Shown: in pieces, positions 9,653-17,754 of the stretch
Layout: each line of letters begins with the position of its first letter
Position numbering within the stretch: the stretch's first letter is position 1
Origin: Chitinophaga sp. H8
Lineage (GTDB): Bacteria > Bacteroidota > Bacteroidia > Chitinophagales > Chitinophagaceae
Assembly (NCBI RefSeq): GCF_040567655.1
Contig: NZ_JBEXAC010000002.1
Span: forward strand, 434,001-498,000
Reading direction: 5' to 3'
Length of the DNA stretch: 64,000 bases
Notes under the pieces: model-generated
Database searches by the model: none
Seen by the model: the letters and a program-made list of their open reading frames with translations, nothing else
Told to the model about the DNA's origin: nothing
Made by a program: the position numbers and the translations under genes

Positions 9653-12157
9653 TTATTTCACTCGCTTCACCCATTTATACACTTCAAACCATAATACAGA
9701 TACCGATGCAATGCCAATAGCCGTACCTAATTCGCCTGCATTTAATCCTGTTAAGTGAAAGAAATTGGCAAAAGGTGCAATATATAATATAGCGAACAGC
9801 AGAATAAAGGTTAAGCTGTTGACTACCACAAACAGCCTATTCCTGTTCTTAAAACTTTCAAACAGGCTGTAATGGAATGAGCGATTGGCCAGGCTCAATA
9901 AAATATTGGCAAAAATCAAGGTCGTAAAAACCATCGCTCTTGTTTTCTCTTCATTACCGCCGTTTTGCACGGTATATTGATAAGCGAACAATACACCACC
10001 TGTTATGATCAACCCCTGAGCAATGCTAACAGCCAACTCTTTCCAGTTCAGAAATGTATCCGTCATTTTTCGTGGCTTTTTCAACATGGTGTTACGCTCC
10101 ATCGGTTCGTTTTCATATACAATGGAGCAGGTAGGCCCCATTATCAATTCTAAAAAGATCACGTGGACAGGAGTGAATATCTGTGGGAATACCCAGCCCA
10201 GAAACAAAGGCAGAGAAACCGTAAGAATAATCGGTATATGAATGGAAATAATATACTGAATAGCTTTTTTAATGTTCGCATAAATTCTTCGACCGGATGC
10301 GATACCGGTAATCAGCTTGTCTAAATCGTCATTGGTAATCACCAATGCTGCAGCAGCTTTAGCTATTTCAGTTCCTTTGCTGCCCATTGCCACACCAATA
10401 TGAGCAGCTTTCAGTGCCGGGCCGTCATTTACGCCATCGCCCAGCATGGCCACTACTTCACCTTGCTTTTTTAGTGCGTTTACCACAGCCAGCTTGGCAT
10501 CAGGGAACATCCGGGTAAACAATACTTTATCTTCGGCTGCTTCCATAAGCTTAGCATCCGAATATTCCATAATATCTTTTCCCTCTACTGCATCGGTTGT
10601 GTTTAAAATTCCCGCCTGTGCTGCAATGCTTCTGGTGGTATCAGTATTATCACCCGTAATTACTTTTACTTTAATGCCAGCGTCATAAATATGGCGGAAG
10701 ACTTCCTGAATATTTTGCTTTGGCGGATCATAGAAAACGACCAGCCCCAGGAAATCAAACCTGAAATCCTGTTGCTTTAAAGGAAAGTCATTCCCTTCAA
10801 AAGAGGTGCTGGCAACCCCTAAAACCCGGAAGCCCTGTTGTCCGAAATTTTTGATAAGCTCCCGTATTTTATTTTTTTCATTTTCCGAAAGTGTGGATAC
10901 ATTAAGAATGGCTTCCGGCGCACCTTTAGCAGCGATGATCCGTTGTTGTTCAGCATTTTCAAAAAGATGTGTCATCATTGGAGGTTTCCCTTCCAGTGGA
11001 TACTCATGTATCATTTTAAATGCTTTCCGTTGGTCGTTGGATTGTGTTTGCTCATATACTTTGTGCAAAGTCTTTTCCATCGGGTCAAAAGGGGCAGGCT
11101 CACTGCTCCACATGGCATAGTCAATCAGCGTAGAAAGTGCCACATCGCTGAAATCTTTCTCATCTAAAATTTTATCCGACCGGTAGTCGTAAAGATGCTT
11201 TAGGTGCATCGTGTTTTCAGTAATGGTTCCGGTTTTATCAGTACAGATCACCGTTGTGCTGCCTAATGTTTCCACAATGCTGCTGCGTTTGACAATGATA
11301 CCGTCACGCATCAGCTTCCAGGCACCCAATGCCATAAAAGTGGTAAATGCTACGGGAATTTCTTCCGGCAGTACAGACATTGCCAGCGTAAGCCCATTGA
11401 GCAGGCTGTTAATCAGATCTTGAGTATGATAATAGCTAACGGCACATACCATCCCGAAAATAGCTATACCCACAATAGCCATAGCTTTTACAAAGCTGCG
11501 TATTTGAAGTTGCAAAGGCGAGGCTTCTTCTTTTATTCCCGAAAGGGAAACGCCGATTTTACCAAGGCGGGTTGCTGCGCCTATTTGTTCCACTTTAAAT
11601 ACAGCCAGTCCCGATACTGCTAATGTGCCACTATAAACCTTGTTGTCTTCGCTTTCCCTGCTTTTGAATACAGAAAGACTTTCGCCGGTCAGAGAGGCTT
11701 CATTAACGGAAAAGTCGTTGCTGTGCATAATCTCGCCATCGGCGTTAATCGTTTTTCCTTCTTCGGTAATGCAGAGATCGCCTACCGCAATTTCGTGGGT
11801 CGGAATTTCAATAACCTGTGCATTGCGGATAACTTTACTCAATGGCTCGTTCAGTTTTTCCAATGCCTCCAGTGCTTTTTTGCTACGGGTATCCTGGTAT
11901 AATGAAATGGCGGAAACCACAACGATTGCCAGCAACATAAAAAGGGCTTCACCATAATTGCCTACGATGAGGTAAATGGCTGAAATGGCAAAGAGCAGTA
12001 TGAGCATTGGTTCTTTGAGTATATTCATCAGCAATTCCAGCACCGTGCTTGTATGAACACCGTCTATTTTGTTGTAGCCGTATTGCCTTCTAGAAGCGGC
12101 TACTTCGCTATCGTTAAGACCTTTCAGATGGTCGGGTATATTATATGACATAAACAA
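9653..12157 (-). CDS. P-type cation-transporting ATPase (P2-like)
   Basis: 834-residue inner-membrane pump. Visible signatures are the actuator motif TGES (157-160), PEEIP in transmembrane helix 4 (264-268), the phosphorylation site DKTGT with D307, and GDGVNDGPALKAA in the hinge. There is an N-terminal cation-ATPase domain and about ten membrane helices. Helix 6 reads LELIMGPTCS rather than the N-x-x-TD pattern of classical Ca2+ pumps, so the ion is uncertain (Ca, Mn or Fe are possible). An in-frame second ATG at 12151 is an equally good start. It is divergent from a small membrane protein gene at 12245. In a metal/redox cargo block, metal export is the likely role. Confidence 0.88.
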   Translation of the reverse strand: MFMSYNIPDHLKGLNDSEVAASRRQYGYNKIDGVHTSTVLELLMNILKEPMLILLFAISAIYLIVGNYGEALFMLLAIVVVSAISLYQDTRSKKALEALEKLNEPLSKVIRNAQVIEIPTHEIAVGDLCITEEGKTINADGEIMHSNDFSVNEASLTGESLSVFKSRESEDNKVYSGTLAVSGLAVFKVEQIGAATRLGKIGVSLSGIKEEASPLQLQIRSFVKAMAIVGIAIFGMVCAVSYYHTQDLINSLLNGLTLAMSVLPEEIPVAFTTFMALGAWKLMRDGIIVKRSSIVETLGSTTVICTDKTGTITENTMHLKHLYDYRSDKILDEKDFSDVALSTLIDYAMWSSEPAPFDPMEKTLHKVYEQTQSNDQRKAFKMIHEYPLEGKPPMMTHLFENAEQQRIIAAKGAPEAILNVSTLSENEKNKIRELIKNFGQQGFRVLGVASTSFEGNDFPLKQQDFRFDFLGLVVFYDPPKQNIQEVFRHIYDAGIKVKVITGDNTDTTRSIAAQAGILNTTDAVEGKDIMEYSDAKLMEAAEDKVLFTRMFPDAKLAVVNALKKQGEVVAMLGDGVNDGPALKAAHIGVAMGSKGTEIAKAAAALVITNDDLDKLITGIASGRRIYANIKKAIQYIISIHIPIILTVSLPLFLGWVFPQIFTPVHVIFLELIMGPTCSIVYENEPMERNTMLKKPRKMTDTFLNWKELAVSIAQGLIITGGVLFAYQYTVQNGGNEEKTRAMVFTTLIFANILLSLANRSFHYSLFESFKNRNRLFVVVNSLTFILLFAILYIAPFANFFHLTGLNAGELGTAIGIASVSVLWFEVYKWVKRVK

Positions 12158-12244
12158 TTAGATATTAATCTTTAAAAATACATATGCTTTCTTTGTTCCT
12201 GTGTTTTGCTTTCAATAATTTTGTTATATATAAATTGATAAAAC

Positions 12245-12448
12245 ATGAGCTTCTTCAATAAAAAAACCACCTGGGCAAACAAAGAATTTATCCCATTTAA
12301 ACTTTGCATTGCCAGTATTTATATCATTGCAGGCAGTTATTTTCACAGTGTCTTTGCAAACTATTATGTACCGCTTTTTATTCTGTTTGGCGTCACTGCC
12401 GTATGGACAGTGGTTTTGTGGCTAAAAAAAATGAAAAGCAAGAACTAA
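12245..12448 (+). CDS. Small two-helix membrane protein
   Basis: 67 residues with two hydrophobic segments (about 19-36 and 39-58) and a lysine-rich tail, so an inner-membrane protein with a short cytoplasmic end. It is transcribed away from the P-type ATPase, whose start lies 87 bases to the left, so the two share a divergent promoter region. I do not recognise a family. A small accessory subunit or regulator of the pump is possible from position only. Confidence 0.6.
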   Translation: MSFFNKKTTWANKEFIPFKLCIASIYIIAGSYFHSVFANYYVPLFILFGVTAVWTVVLWLKKMKSKN

Positions 12449-12498
12449 CGAAAGATTAAGCCCTGAAAAACGCTTCTTTTCCAAGGCTTGTAACTCTA

Positions 12499-13218
12499 TT
12501 ATACTTTTACTCCAAAAAGATACCCCACCAGAGCGGTCAATACCATTGCAATAGTTCCCCAAAGCGTAATCCGAACAACTGCTTTTGCTATTGCTGAACC
12601 ACCGGTGCGTGCAGCAAATGCACCGAGAATACCCAGAAATACAATGGAAAAGATGTAAAGAACATATTCCATATTCTTTACAGGAGAAAACAGTGTTATT
12701 GCTAAGGGTAAAATACCGCCTGCCGTAAACGCTGCGCCCGATGCCAATGCCGCCTGAATGGGGTTAGCCTGTGTGATTTCATTGATGCCAAGCTCATCCC
12801 TAAGGTGTGCTTCAAGTGCATTGTGTTCCGTCAATTCTTTGGCAACAAGTTGAGCGGTTTCCTTTTTCAGTCCCCGTTTCTGGTATATTTCTGTTAGCCG
12901 TTGCAATTCGACTTCGGGCATTTCATCCAGTTCCTGCTGCTCTCTTTTTATATCCGCTTTCTCCAGATCGGTCTGCGAACTTACCGATACATATTCTCCG
13001 GCAGCCATTGACAATGCCCCGGCAACAAGACCTGCCAAAACCGCTAAAATAATTGGCTCTCTTGTACTGCTGGCTGTTGCTACGCCAATAGCGATACTGG
13101 CAACAGACAATATGCCGTCATTGGCACCCAATACCGCCGCACGCAGCCAGTTGCTTTTGTGCATATAGTGATTGTCAAGATAATTATCCAGTGTTCCTGT
13201 TTGTTTACTATTTGCCAT
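12499..13218 (-). CDS. VIT1/CCC1 family transporter
   Basis: 239-residue membrane protein of the vacuolar iron transporter family (Fe2+/Mn2+ efflux or sequestration in characterised members). The family stretch AAVLGANDGILS, then GVATAS, and the helix AGALSMAAGEYVSVSSQ are all present. The charged cytoplasmic metal-binding region follows (about 80-150), then three further helices including GGSAIAK. The ATG at 13218 has a good AAAGGAAAACAA leader and avoids overlap with the upstream gene, so I prefer it to the in-frame start at 13275. It is part of the leftward cargo operon whose neighbours are a haem-binding protein and the DUF3570 set. Confidence 0.88.
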   Translation of the reverse strand: MANSKQTGTLDNYLDNHYMHKSNWLRAAVLGANDGILSVASIAIGVATASSTREPIILAVLAGLVAGALSMAAGEYVSVSSQTDLEKADIKREQQELDEMPEVELQRLTEIYQKRGLKKETAQLVAKELTEHNALEAHLRDELGINEITQANPIQAALASGAAFTAGGILPLAITLFSPVKNMEYVLYIFSIVFLGILGAFAARTGGSAIAKAVVRITLWGTIAMVLTALVGYLFGVKV

Positions 13219-13241
13219 TTGTTTTCCTTTTATTAAATGAT

Positions 13242-13703
13242 TTATTGAATTTCTTTTTTTACTGTATTCACCCACGCCTCTATCTCTTTTTTGTCTGCAT
13301 CAGAAAGTTTTGCATTGCCGTGAATAAGCGTGTAAGAGTTTAACGGCATTTCATCTCTGTTAATCGTTTCTACCACTTCCTCCAGTTTGTGTAGCTTCTT
13401 CTTTGCAGGATAGGTATTAAACTCATCAAAATTCAAATGCTTTTTACCTTCAGTAACATGACTGGCCAGCCACCATTTTACCGGCTGCACATTGTTGTAC
13501 CAGGGATAAGTGGTGTTATTGGAATGACAGTCGTAACAGCTTGTTTTTAGCAATCCCTGTACTTTCGGAGGTACGCTATAATGCCTGGTAATTGCATTTT
13601 CAGAGGCTACAATACTGCTATTTTTTTCTGTTCCAAAGAACTGAATGATGATAAGCAGCAGCACTATGGCTGCTACTATCTTTTTTAAGATTGATTTTTT
13701 CAT
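13242..13703 (-). CDS. Haem-binding domain protein (single CxxCH)
   Basis: 153 residues. An N-terminal lysine-rich start and a hydrophobic helix (about 9-23) anchor or export the protein. A single c-type haem site, C56-x-x-C59-H60, follows, and after it the conserved NNTTYPWYNNVQPVKWW stretch of the Haem_bd family. The rest is a helical domain with several lysines. It is predicted periplasmic and membrane-tethered. It sits between the VIT-like carrier and DUF3570 in the same direction with short gaps (23 and 17 bases). An electron-transfer or sensing role beside the ApbE/thioredoxin set is inference. Confidence 0.82.
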   Translation of the reverse strand: MKKSILKKIVAAIVLLLIIIQFFGTEKNSSIVASENAITRHYSVPPKVQGLLKTSCYDCHSNNTTYPWYNNVQPVKWWLASHVTEGKKHLNFDEFNTYPAKKKLHKLEEVVETINRDEMPLNSYTLIHGNAKLSDADKKEIEAWVNTVKKEIQ

Positions 13704-13720
13704 TTTATTTTAATTATTTT

Positions 13721-14926
13721 TTATTTGAACCTGATGTTTAACGAAATAATATCCGATGCCATTCCTACCGACTTGGTATAATGACCATATCGTAATTCCA
13801 GCATATTGATCTGTTGTATGCCCAAAAGCCCATTGGGCAGGTTGTAACGTATGCCTGCACCAAAGAAATTGCTATTGAATTTGGACAGGTCGTAATTGCT
13901 GGTATAAAACTCATCCGATACCCCATGTGCCTGATAAGGCGCAAAATATTTTGCCCCTGTTTGCGTATAAAAACGATAGAACGGACTGACTGAAACAAAA
14001 GGTGATAATTTGATCGGAGTTTCCAAACTGATCGTATGTGATTTTATACCCCAACTGTCCGTGTAATAGCGGTAATAGGTACGGATGATAAATTGATCTC
14101 CCAGAAAATAATTGGCACGTAGCCCCAGTGGGATTTTAAAACGCTTATCGGGCAGGGTTTCCTGATGTACGGTACCATCCGAAAAATATACCCTGTGAAA
14201 AGGCAGACTTAGATAGCCACTCTGCTGCACAACGTCCGTAAGCAGTTCCACCTGAAAGTTTGGATTGATAATCTGCGAATAGGCAAGTGAAAGTGCAAAC
14301 GTGTTCCGCCCGCTGGTACCATATTGTTCATGTTCCCTTCCACCAGTTCCCGGACTATAGTTTGGTCTTAATTCAATCGGCGCTATAAGTGTCACCTGAT
14401 CCAAATAAGCCTGGAACTTGGCTGTAAATTCACCCATTTTATTGGCTGTTTTCTGTGCAAAGCCAATATTGGCACCTAAAGACTGGTAGTCAAATTCCCC
14501 GGAATAGGAAACTCCACCCATCAGTGTGCTGCCTTTACTTTCATTTTCTCTCGTCCAGCCAATCGAAGGATAAAACCTTGTATCGGCGTGAGATGCGGAA
14601 GAATTGGCTTTCAGGTCGATCCTATCGGAAGAAGCAGAGGTATAATGATCTACACCTACATCCAGCCTGAATTTATTTTTCCTGTTCTTTCTGTCATATT
14701 TAACGAGTGTAACGTCTATGACATTGGAAATATCCGTCAACCTTTCAGAACCGATACCACCCGTCACTGCCGAGTTATTGCCATTCTGATGATAATAGCT
14801 GGATACCAGGTTAATTTCATCAACTTTTAATTTTCGGGATATATGGCTGGTATCAACAGGCGTAGTCTGCGCATGGGAATGCAATAACGCCATAAGAGCT
14901 GCTGCTGTTAAAAATATTCTTTTCAT
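13721..14926 (-). CDS. DUF3570 outer-membrane beta-barrel-like protein
   Basis: 401 residues with a signal peptide ending at about HSHAQ (residue 20). Long alternating strands rich in Tyr, Phe, Ser and Asn follow, and the last residue pattern (SLNIRFK) is that of an outer-membrane barrel. It belongs to DUF3570, which typically sits directly downstream of a DUF4266 lipoprotein and near ApbE, as here. Its molecular function is not established to my knowledge. A barrel that localises or exports the partner peptide is one possibility. The gap to DUF4266 is 18 bases. Confidence 0.82.
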   Translation of the reverse strand: MKRIFLTAAALMALLHSHAQTTPVDTSHISRKLKVDEINLVSSYYHQNGNNSAVTGGIGSERLTDISNVIDVTLVKYDRKNRKNKFRLDVGVDHYTSASSDRIDLKANSSASHADTRFYPSIGWTRENESKGSTLMGGVSYSGEFDYQSLGANIGFAQKTANKMGEFTAKFQAYLDQVTLIAPIELRPNYSPGTGGREHEQYGTSGRNTFALSLAYSQIINPNFQVELLTDVVQQSGYLSLPFHRVYFSDGTVHQETLPDKRFKIPLGLRANYFLGDQFIIRTYYRYYTDSWGIKSHTISLETPIKLSPFVSVSPFYRFYTQTGAKYFAPYQAHGVSDEFYTSNYDLSKFNSNFFGAGIRYNLPNGLLGIQQINMLELRYGHYTKSVGMASDIISLNIRFK

Positions 14927-14944
14927 TGTTTTTCTCTTTTTAGG

Positions 14945-15175
14945 TTAATTACAGCCACAGCCTCCACCAGATTTGCCTGCATTGGCACCGGATGAGCCTT
15001 CACGGTAGGATTGAAAATTGAGTTCGGTTTTTTCGATGGTGCGATTGCCGAGTACCATTTCGGCATCATTCAGCTTATTCTTTTGGTATTCTTTTACTGT
15101 TGTACAGGAAACCAAAGCGCAAACTGCCATAAAAGCAGCAGCTTTTAAAAATATTTTACTTGATAATTGTTTCAT
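14945..15175 (-). CDS. DUF4266 small lipoprotein with Gly-Cys tail
   Basis: 76 residues: signal peptide with a lipobox-type end (ALVSC, Cys at 24), a short helical middle (LNDAEMVLGNRTIEKTELNF) and a Gly/Ser-rich tail ending GGGCGCN. The Cys-x-Cys end and the NDAEMVL stretch identify DUF4266. The start overlaps the ApbE stop by 4 bases, so the two are tightly coupled. The tail has a GSSGAN stretch that only partly resembles an ApbE flavinylation motif, with Asn where Thr or Ser carries the flavin. It may be an ApbE or thioredoxin substrate; this is inference. Confidence 0.8.
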   Translation of the reverse strand: MKQLSSKIFLKAAAFMAVCALVSCTTVKEYQKNKLNDAEMVLGNRTIEKTELNFQSYREGSSGANAGKSGGGCGCN

Positions 15176-16098
15176 TTTAAATTGATTTTTTTGGATGAAT
15201 AAATGCGGTTGGCATCGTCAATGATGATACATTCAACCTGTTGGATCTGGTTAATAAGGTTTAGCGCTGCATCGATGCCCATGATGCTTACAGGCGTAGC
15301 CATTGCATCAGCTATTTCTGCATTCGGGCAGATAATGGTCACACTTTTGACCCCGGAAACGGGTATTCCTGTTTTGGGATTAATGGTGTGGGAATACCGT
15401 TTGCCTCCGATCATGACATATTTTTCGTAATTACCTGAAGTGGCTACCGCCGTATCCGTTATATTCAGGTACGAAAATGGCAATCTTGCATTATCGGGAT
15501 TGGCAATGCCAATCGTCCAGGGTTTACCGTCTGCCTGGCTTCCCCAAACCGTAAGGTCACCCGAAGCATTGACAACACCGGATTGGACACCACGTTGCTG
15601 CAATAATCGTTTGCCCATCTCGGCAGCATAGCCTTTTCCAATTCCCCCGAAACCGATACGCATACCTTTCTCTTTCAGGAAAACGGTTTGTTTTTCGGGG
15701 TCTAAAAGGATGTTCCTGTAATTGACCAGTTTCAGGTGTTCTTTAACAGATCCGGGATCAGGAAGCTCCTTCATTTCCTTGTCGAAGTTCCAGAGCCTTT
15801 TATCTATGCCACCGTAAGAAATATCAAAATAACCATCTGTAATCTGGCTGATGCGGATACTCCGTTCAATCAGGTTAAACATTTCCGCATCCACTTTTAC
15901 AGGCTGCACCCCCGCATTGCGGTTAACGAGGTTGGTTTGACTGTCTTCCTTATAAGTGGTGAGTAATTGCTCAATCCGTTGGATTTCGGCTATGGCGGCA
16001 TCAATATGCTCCAGTGCCTGCCGCTCATCGGTATCCACAACGGTAATTTCAAAAGCATTGCCCATCAGCCTTTGGGGTTTGCGAAATTCCTGTAGCAT
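15172..16098 (-). CDS. apbE: FAD:protein FMN transferase (ApbE family)
   Basis: 308 residues. ApbE enzymes transfer FMN from FAD to Thr/Ser of extracytoplasmic redox proteins. Present are the N-terminal MGNAFEITV strand, DISYGGIDKRLW, the GFGGIGKGYAAE loop, VNASGDLTVWG, and the C-terminal active block YSHTINPKTGIPV followed by NAEIADAMAT, which holds the metal-binding residues. The start at 16098 (MLQEF) is chosen because an earlier in-frame ATG would overlap the thioredoxin gene. No clear signal peptide is seen at this start, so export is unclear. The operon order is thioredoxin, apbE, DUF4266, DUF3570. Confidence 0.88.
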   Translation of the reverse strand: MLQEFRKPQRLMGNAFEITVVDTDERQALEHIDAAIAEIQRIEQLLTTYKEDSQTNLVNRNAGVQPVKVDAEMFNLIERSIRISQITDGYFDISYGGIDKRLWNFDKEMKELPDPGSVKEHLKLVNYRNILLDPEKQTVFLKEKGMRIGFGGIGKGYAAEMGKRLLQQRGVQSGVVNASGDLTVWGSQADGKPWTIGIANPDNARLPFSYLNITDTAVATSGNYEKYVMIGGKRYSHTINPKTGIPVSGVKSVTIICPNAEIADAMATPVSIMGIDAALNLINQIQQVECIIIDDANRIYSSKKINLK

Positions 16099-16099
16099 C

Positions 16100-16543
16100 T
16101 TAATGTTTTTTGTTGTAGAAATTCCGTATTTCACCTGTAAAAGCGTCCGCACTTTGGGCCGGCAATCCTTCCCAGGTCTTTAAGATTTTACCCTCTGCAT
16201 CCAACAAAAGCGTATAAGGGAATATCCCGTTCGGATTGTACTGGTCTGCCAGTTCTGCATTTTCTTTTTTAACGGCCTGTGTCGGCTGTTTCTTTTTGCT
16301 TCTCGGGAAATCGGCATTGAGATATATCACAGCGTTATCCGAAATCAGTTTTTGAAATGCTTCGGTTTCTATAATATTCTTATGGAGCTTAATGCAGGGA
16401 ACGCACCAGTCCGACCCGGAAAAATTGAGTACGATCAGCTCCTTTTTTTCAGCAGCTTCTTTTTTAGCCTGATCGAAACGTGATTGCGAAAAGGCTATGT
16501 TTGAAAATAACGCCAGTAGGATGGCTACACTTACATTTTTCAT
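16100..16543 (-). CDS. Periplasmic thioredoxin-family protein
   Basis: 147 residues with a signal peptide (cut near SNIAFSQ, residue 20) and a thioredoxin-like domain with active site C47-V-P-C50 preceded by GSDW. The cis-Pro loop is at FPYTLLLD. The SDWCVPC arrangement is typical of the thioredoxin that accompanies ApbE/DUF4266/DUF3570 in Bacteroidota. It would act in the periplasm on thiols, possibly the Cys-x-Cys tail of the DUF4266 protein. The stop lies 1 base before the apbE start. Confidence 0.87.
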   Translation of the reverse strand: MKNVSVAILLALFSNIAFSQSRFDQAKKEAAEKKELIVLNFSGSDWCVPCIKLHKNIIETEAFQKLISDNAVIYLNADFPRSKKKQPTQAVKKENAELADQYNPNGIFPYTLLLDAEGKILKTWEGLPAQSADAFTGEIRNFYNKKH

Positions 16544-16585
16544 TTTATTAATTTTTAAGATTGTGATTTAATTTATCAATAGCAG

Positions 16586-17752
16586 CTATTCATCTTCTGC
16601 TGCATTTTTGAGTTTCATCAATAGCGTATAAGCGTTCTGTACCACAATGTTTTTTCCTGCCAGCTCACCGCTGTTCAGTATCTGAACGAAACCGTTTTCC
16701 TGTGTGCCAGGTGTAACCGGCAGCATGGTGTATTTTTGCTTACCGCTTACCGCAAACACATAGCTTTTCCCTTCAAAATCAACAATGCTTTCTTCGGGCA
16801 ATGCCTGTGAAAAAGTGGATTGAAGTTCTATGACCGCATTCATGTACATTCCGGGTAATAGTCCATTATCATACTGGTGAAAATGACAGTGCACATCAGC
16901 GGTTCCGTCCATTCCGATGTCCTTACTGATCAAAATAATTTCAGCAGGTATTTTTTTACCGGGGTCGTTATTGGTATAGGCAATTACCTGCTGACCGATT
17001 TTCAAATGGCTGATATCTTTCTCATATACCCTCAAATTCAAATGAATATCATCGGGATTAATGAGTTCAAACAATACTTCTGAAGGGTTGACGTATTTAC
17101 CAATGTTCACATTCACCTTGCTTACAAAACCATTGATGGTGCTGTAAATGCGGATACCCTTAGCTATCGTGGCTGTTGAAAGTTTATCAGGATTAATATT
17201 AATGAGTCGTAGTTGCTGCGCCAGTGCATTGAGCTGTATCTGCTGACCAGCCATTTCTGCCTGTGCCTGTTGCATTACTTTATCGCTCGCCGCCTGGTTT
17301 TCATTCAGATTTTTTTGGCGGTTGTAATCCAGTTGTGCAAAATGCAGTTTTGATTTCGCCTGAAGGTAATCCTGCTGCAACCGGATGTATTGCGGGTCTT
17401 CCAGTTCAGCGATTACTTCGCCCTTTTTTACCTGCATTCCCGGTAATAGTTTGGTATTTTTCAGATAACCTCCCAGCGGCACACTTACCGAAACCAAACT
17501 TTGGGGTGGCACGTCTATCTTGCCATTGAGCTTTAATTGGGTGGCAATATTCCTGTCGGAAAGCTGTGTAGTGGTTACCGGTGCGTTTTTCAGTTGTGCA
17601 TCGGTTAATATGACCACATTGTTTTCTCCTTTGACGGCTGGCTTCTCGGCATCCGCAGATTTGTTTTTGCATTGGGAAAATGCCAGGACAGCCAACAGTA
17701 AGACACATTTTAATGGGGCTGATTTTTTTATATGGATTGCTGATAAAAGCAT
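16586..17752 (-). CDS. czcB: Heavy-metal RND efflux periplasmic adaptor (CzcB/CusB-like)
   Basis: 388 residues. Lipoprotein signal with the lipobox LAFSQC near residue 28, then adaptor architecture: barrel-sandwich half (PPQSLVSVSVPLGGYLKN and VKKGEVIAELEDPQ), a coiled-coil hairpin (about 115-185) and the second half IRIYSTINGFVSKVNV. Beta-barrel and membrane-proximal domains follow. It links the inner-membrane pump with the outer-membrane channel. The start at 17752 follows the pump stop by 2 bases. No extra C-terminal metal chaperone domain is visible. The metal is most likely a divalent ion, judged from the partner pump. Confidence 0.88.
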   Translation of the reverse strand: MLLSAIHIKKSAPLKCVLLLAVLAFSQCKNKSADAEKPAVKGENNVVILTDAQLKNAPVTTTQLSDRNIATQLKLNGKIDVPPQSLVSVSVPLGGYLKNTKLLPGMQVKKGEVIAELEDPQYIRLQQDYLQAKSKLHFAQLDYNRQKNLNENQAASDKVMQQAQAEMAGQQIQLNALAQQLRLININPDKLSTATIAKGIRIYSTINGFVSKVNVNIGKYVNPSEVLFELINPDDIHLNLRVYEKDISHLKIGQQVIAYTNNDPGKKIPAEIILISKDIGMDGTADVHCHFHQYDNGLLPGMYMNAVIELQSTFSQALPEESIVDFEGKSYVFAVSGKQKYTMLPVTPGTQENGFVQILNSGELAGKNIVVQNAYTLLMKLKNAAEDE

Positions 17753-17754
17753 AA

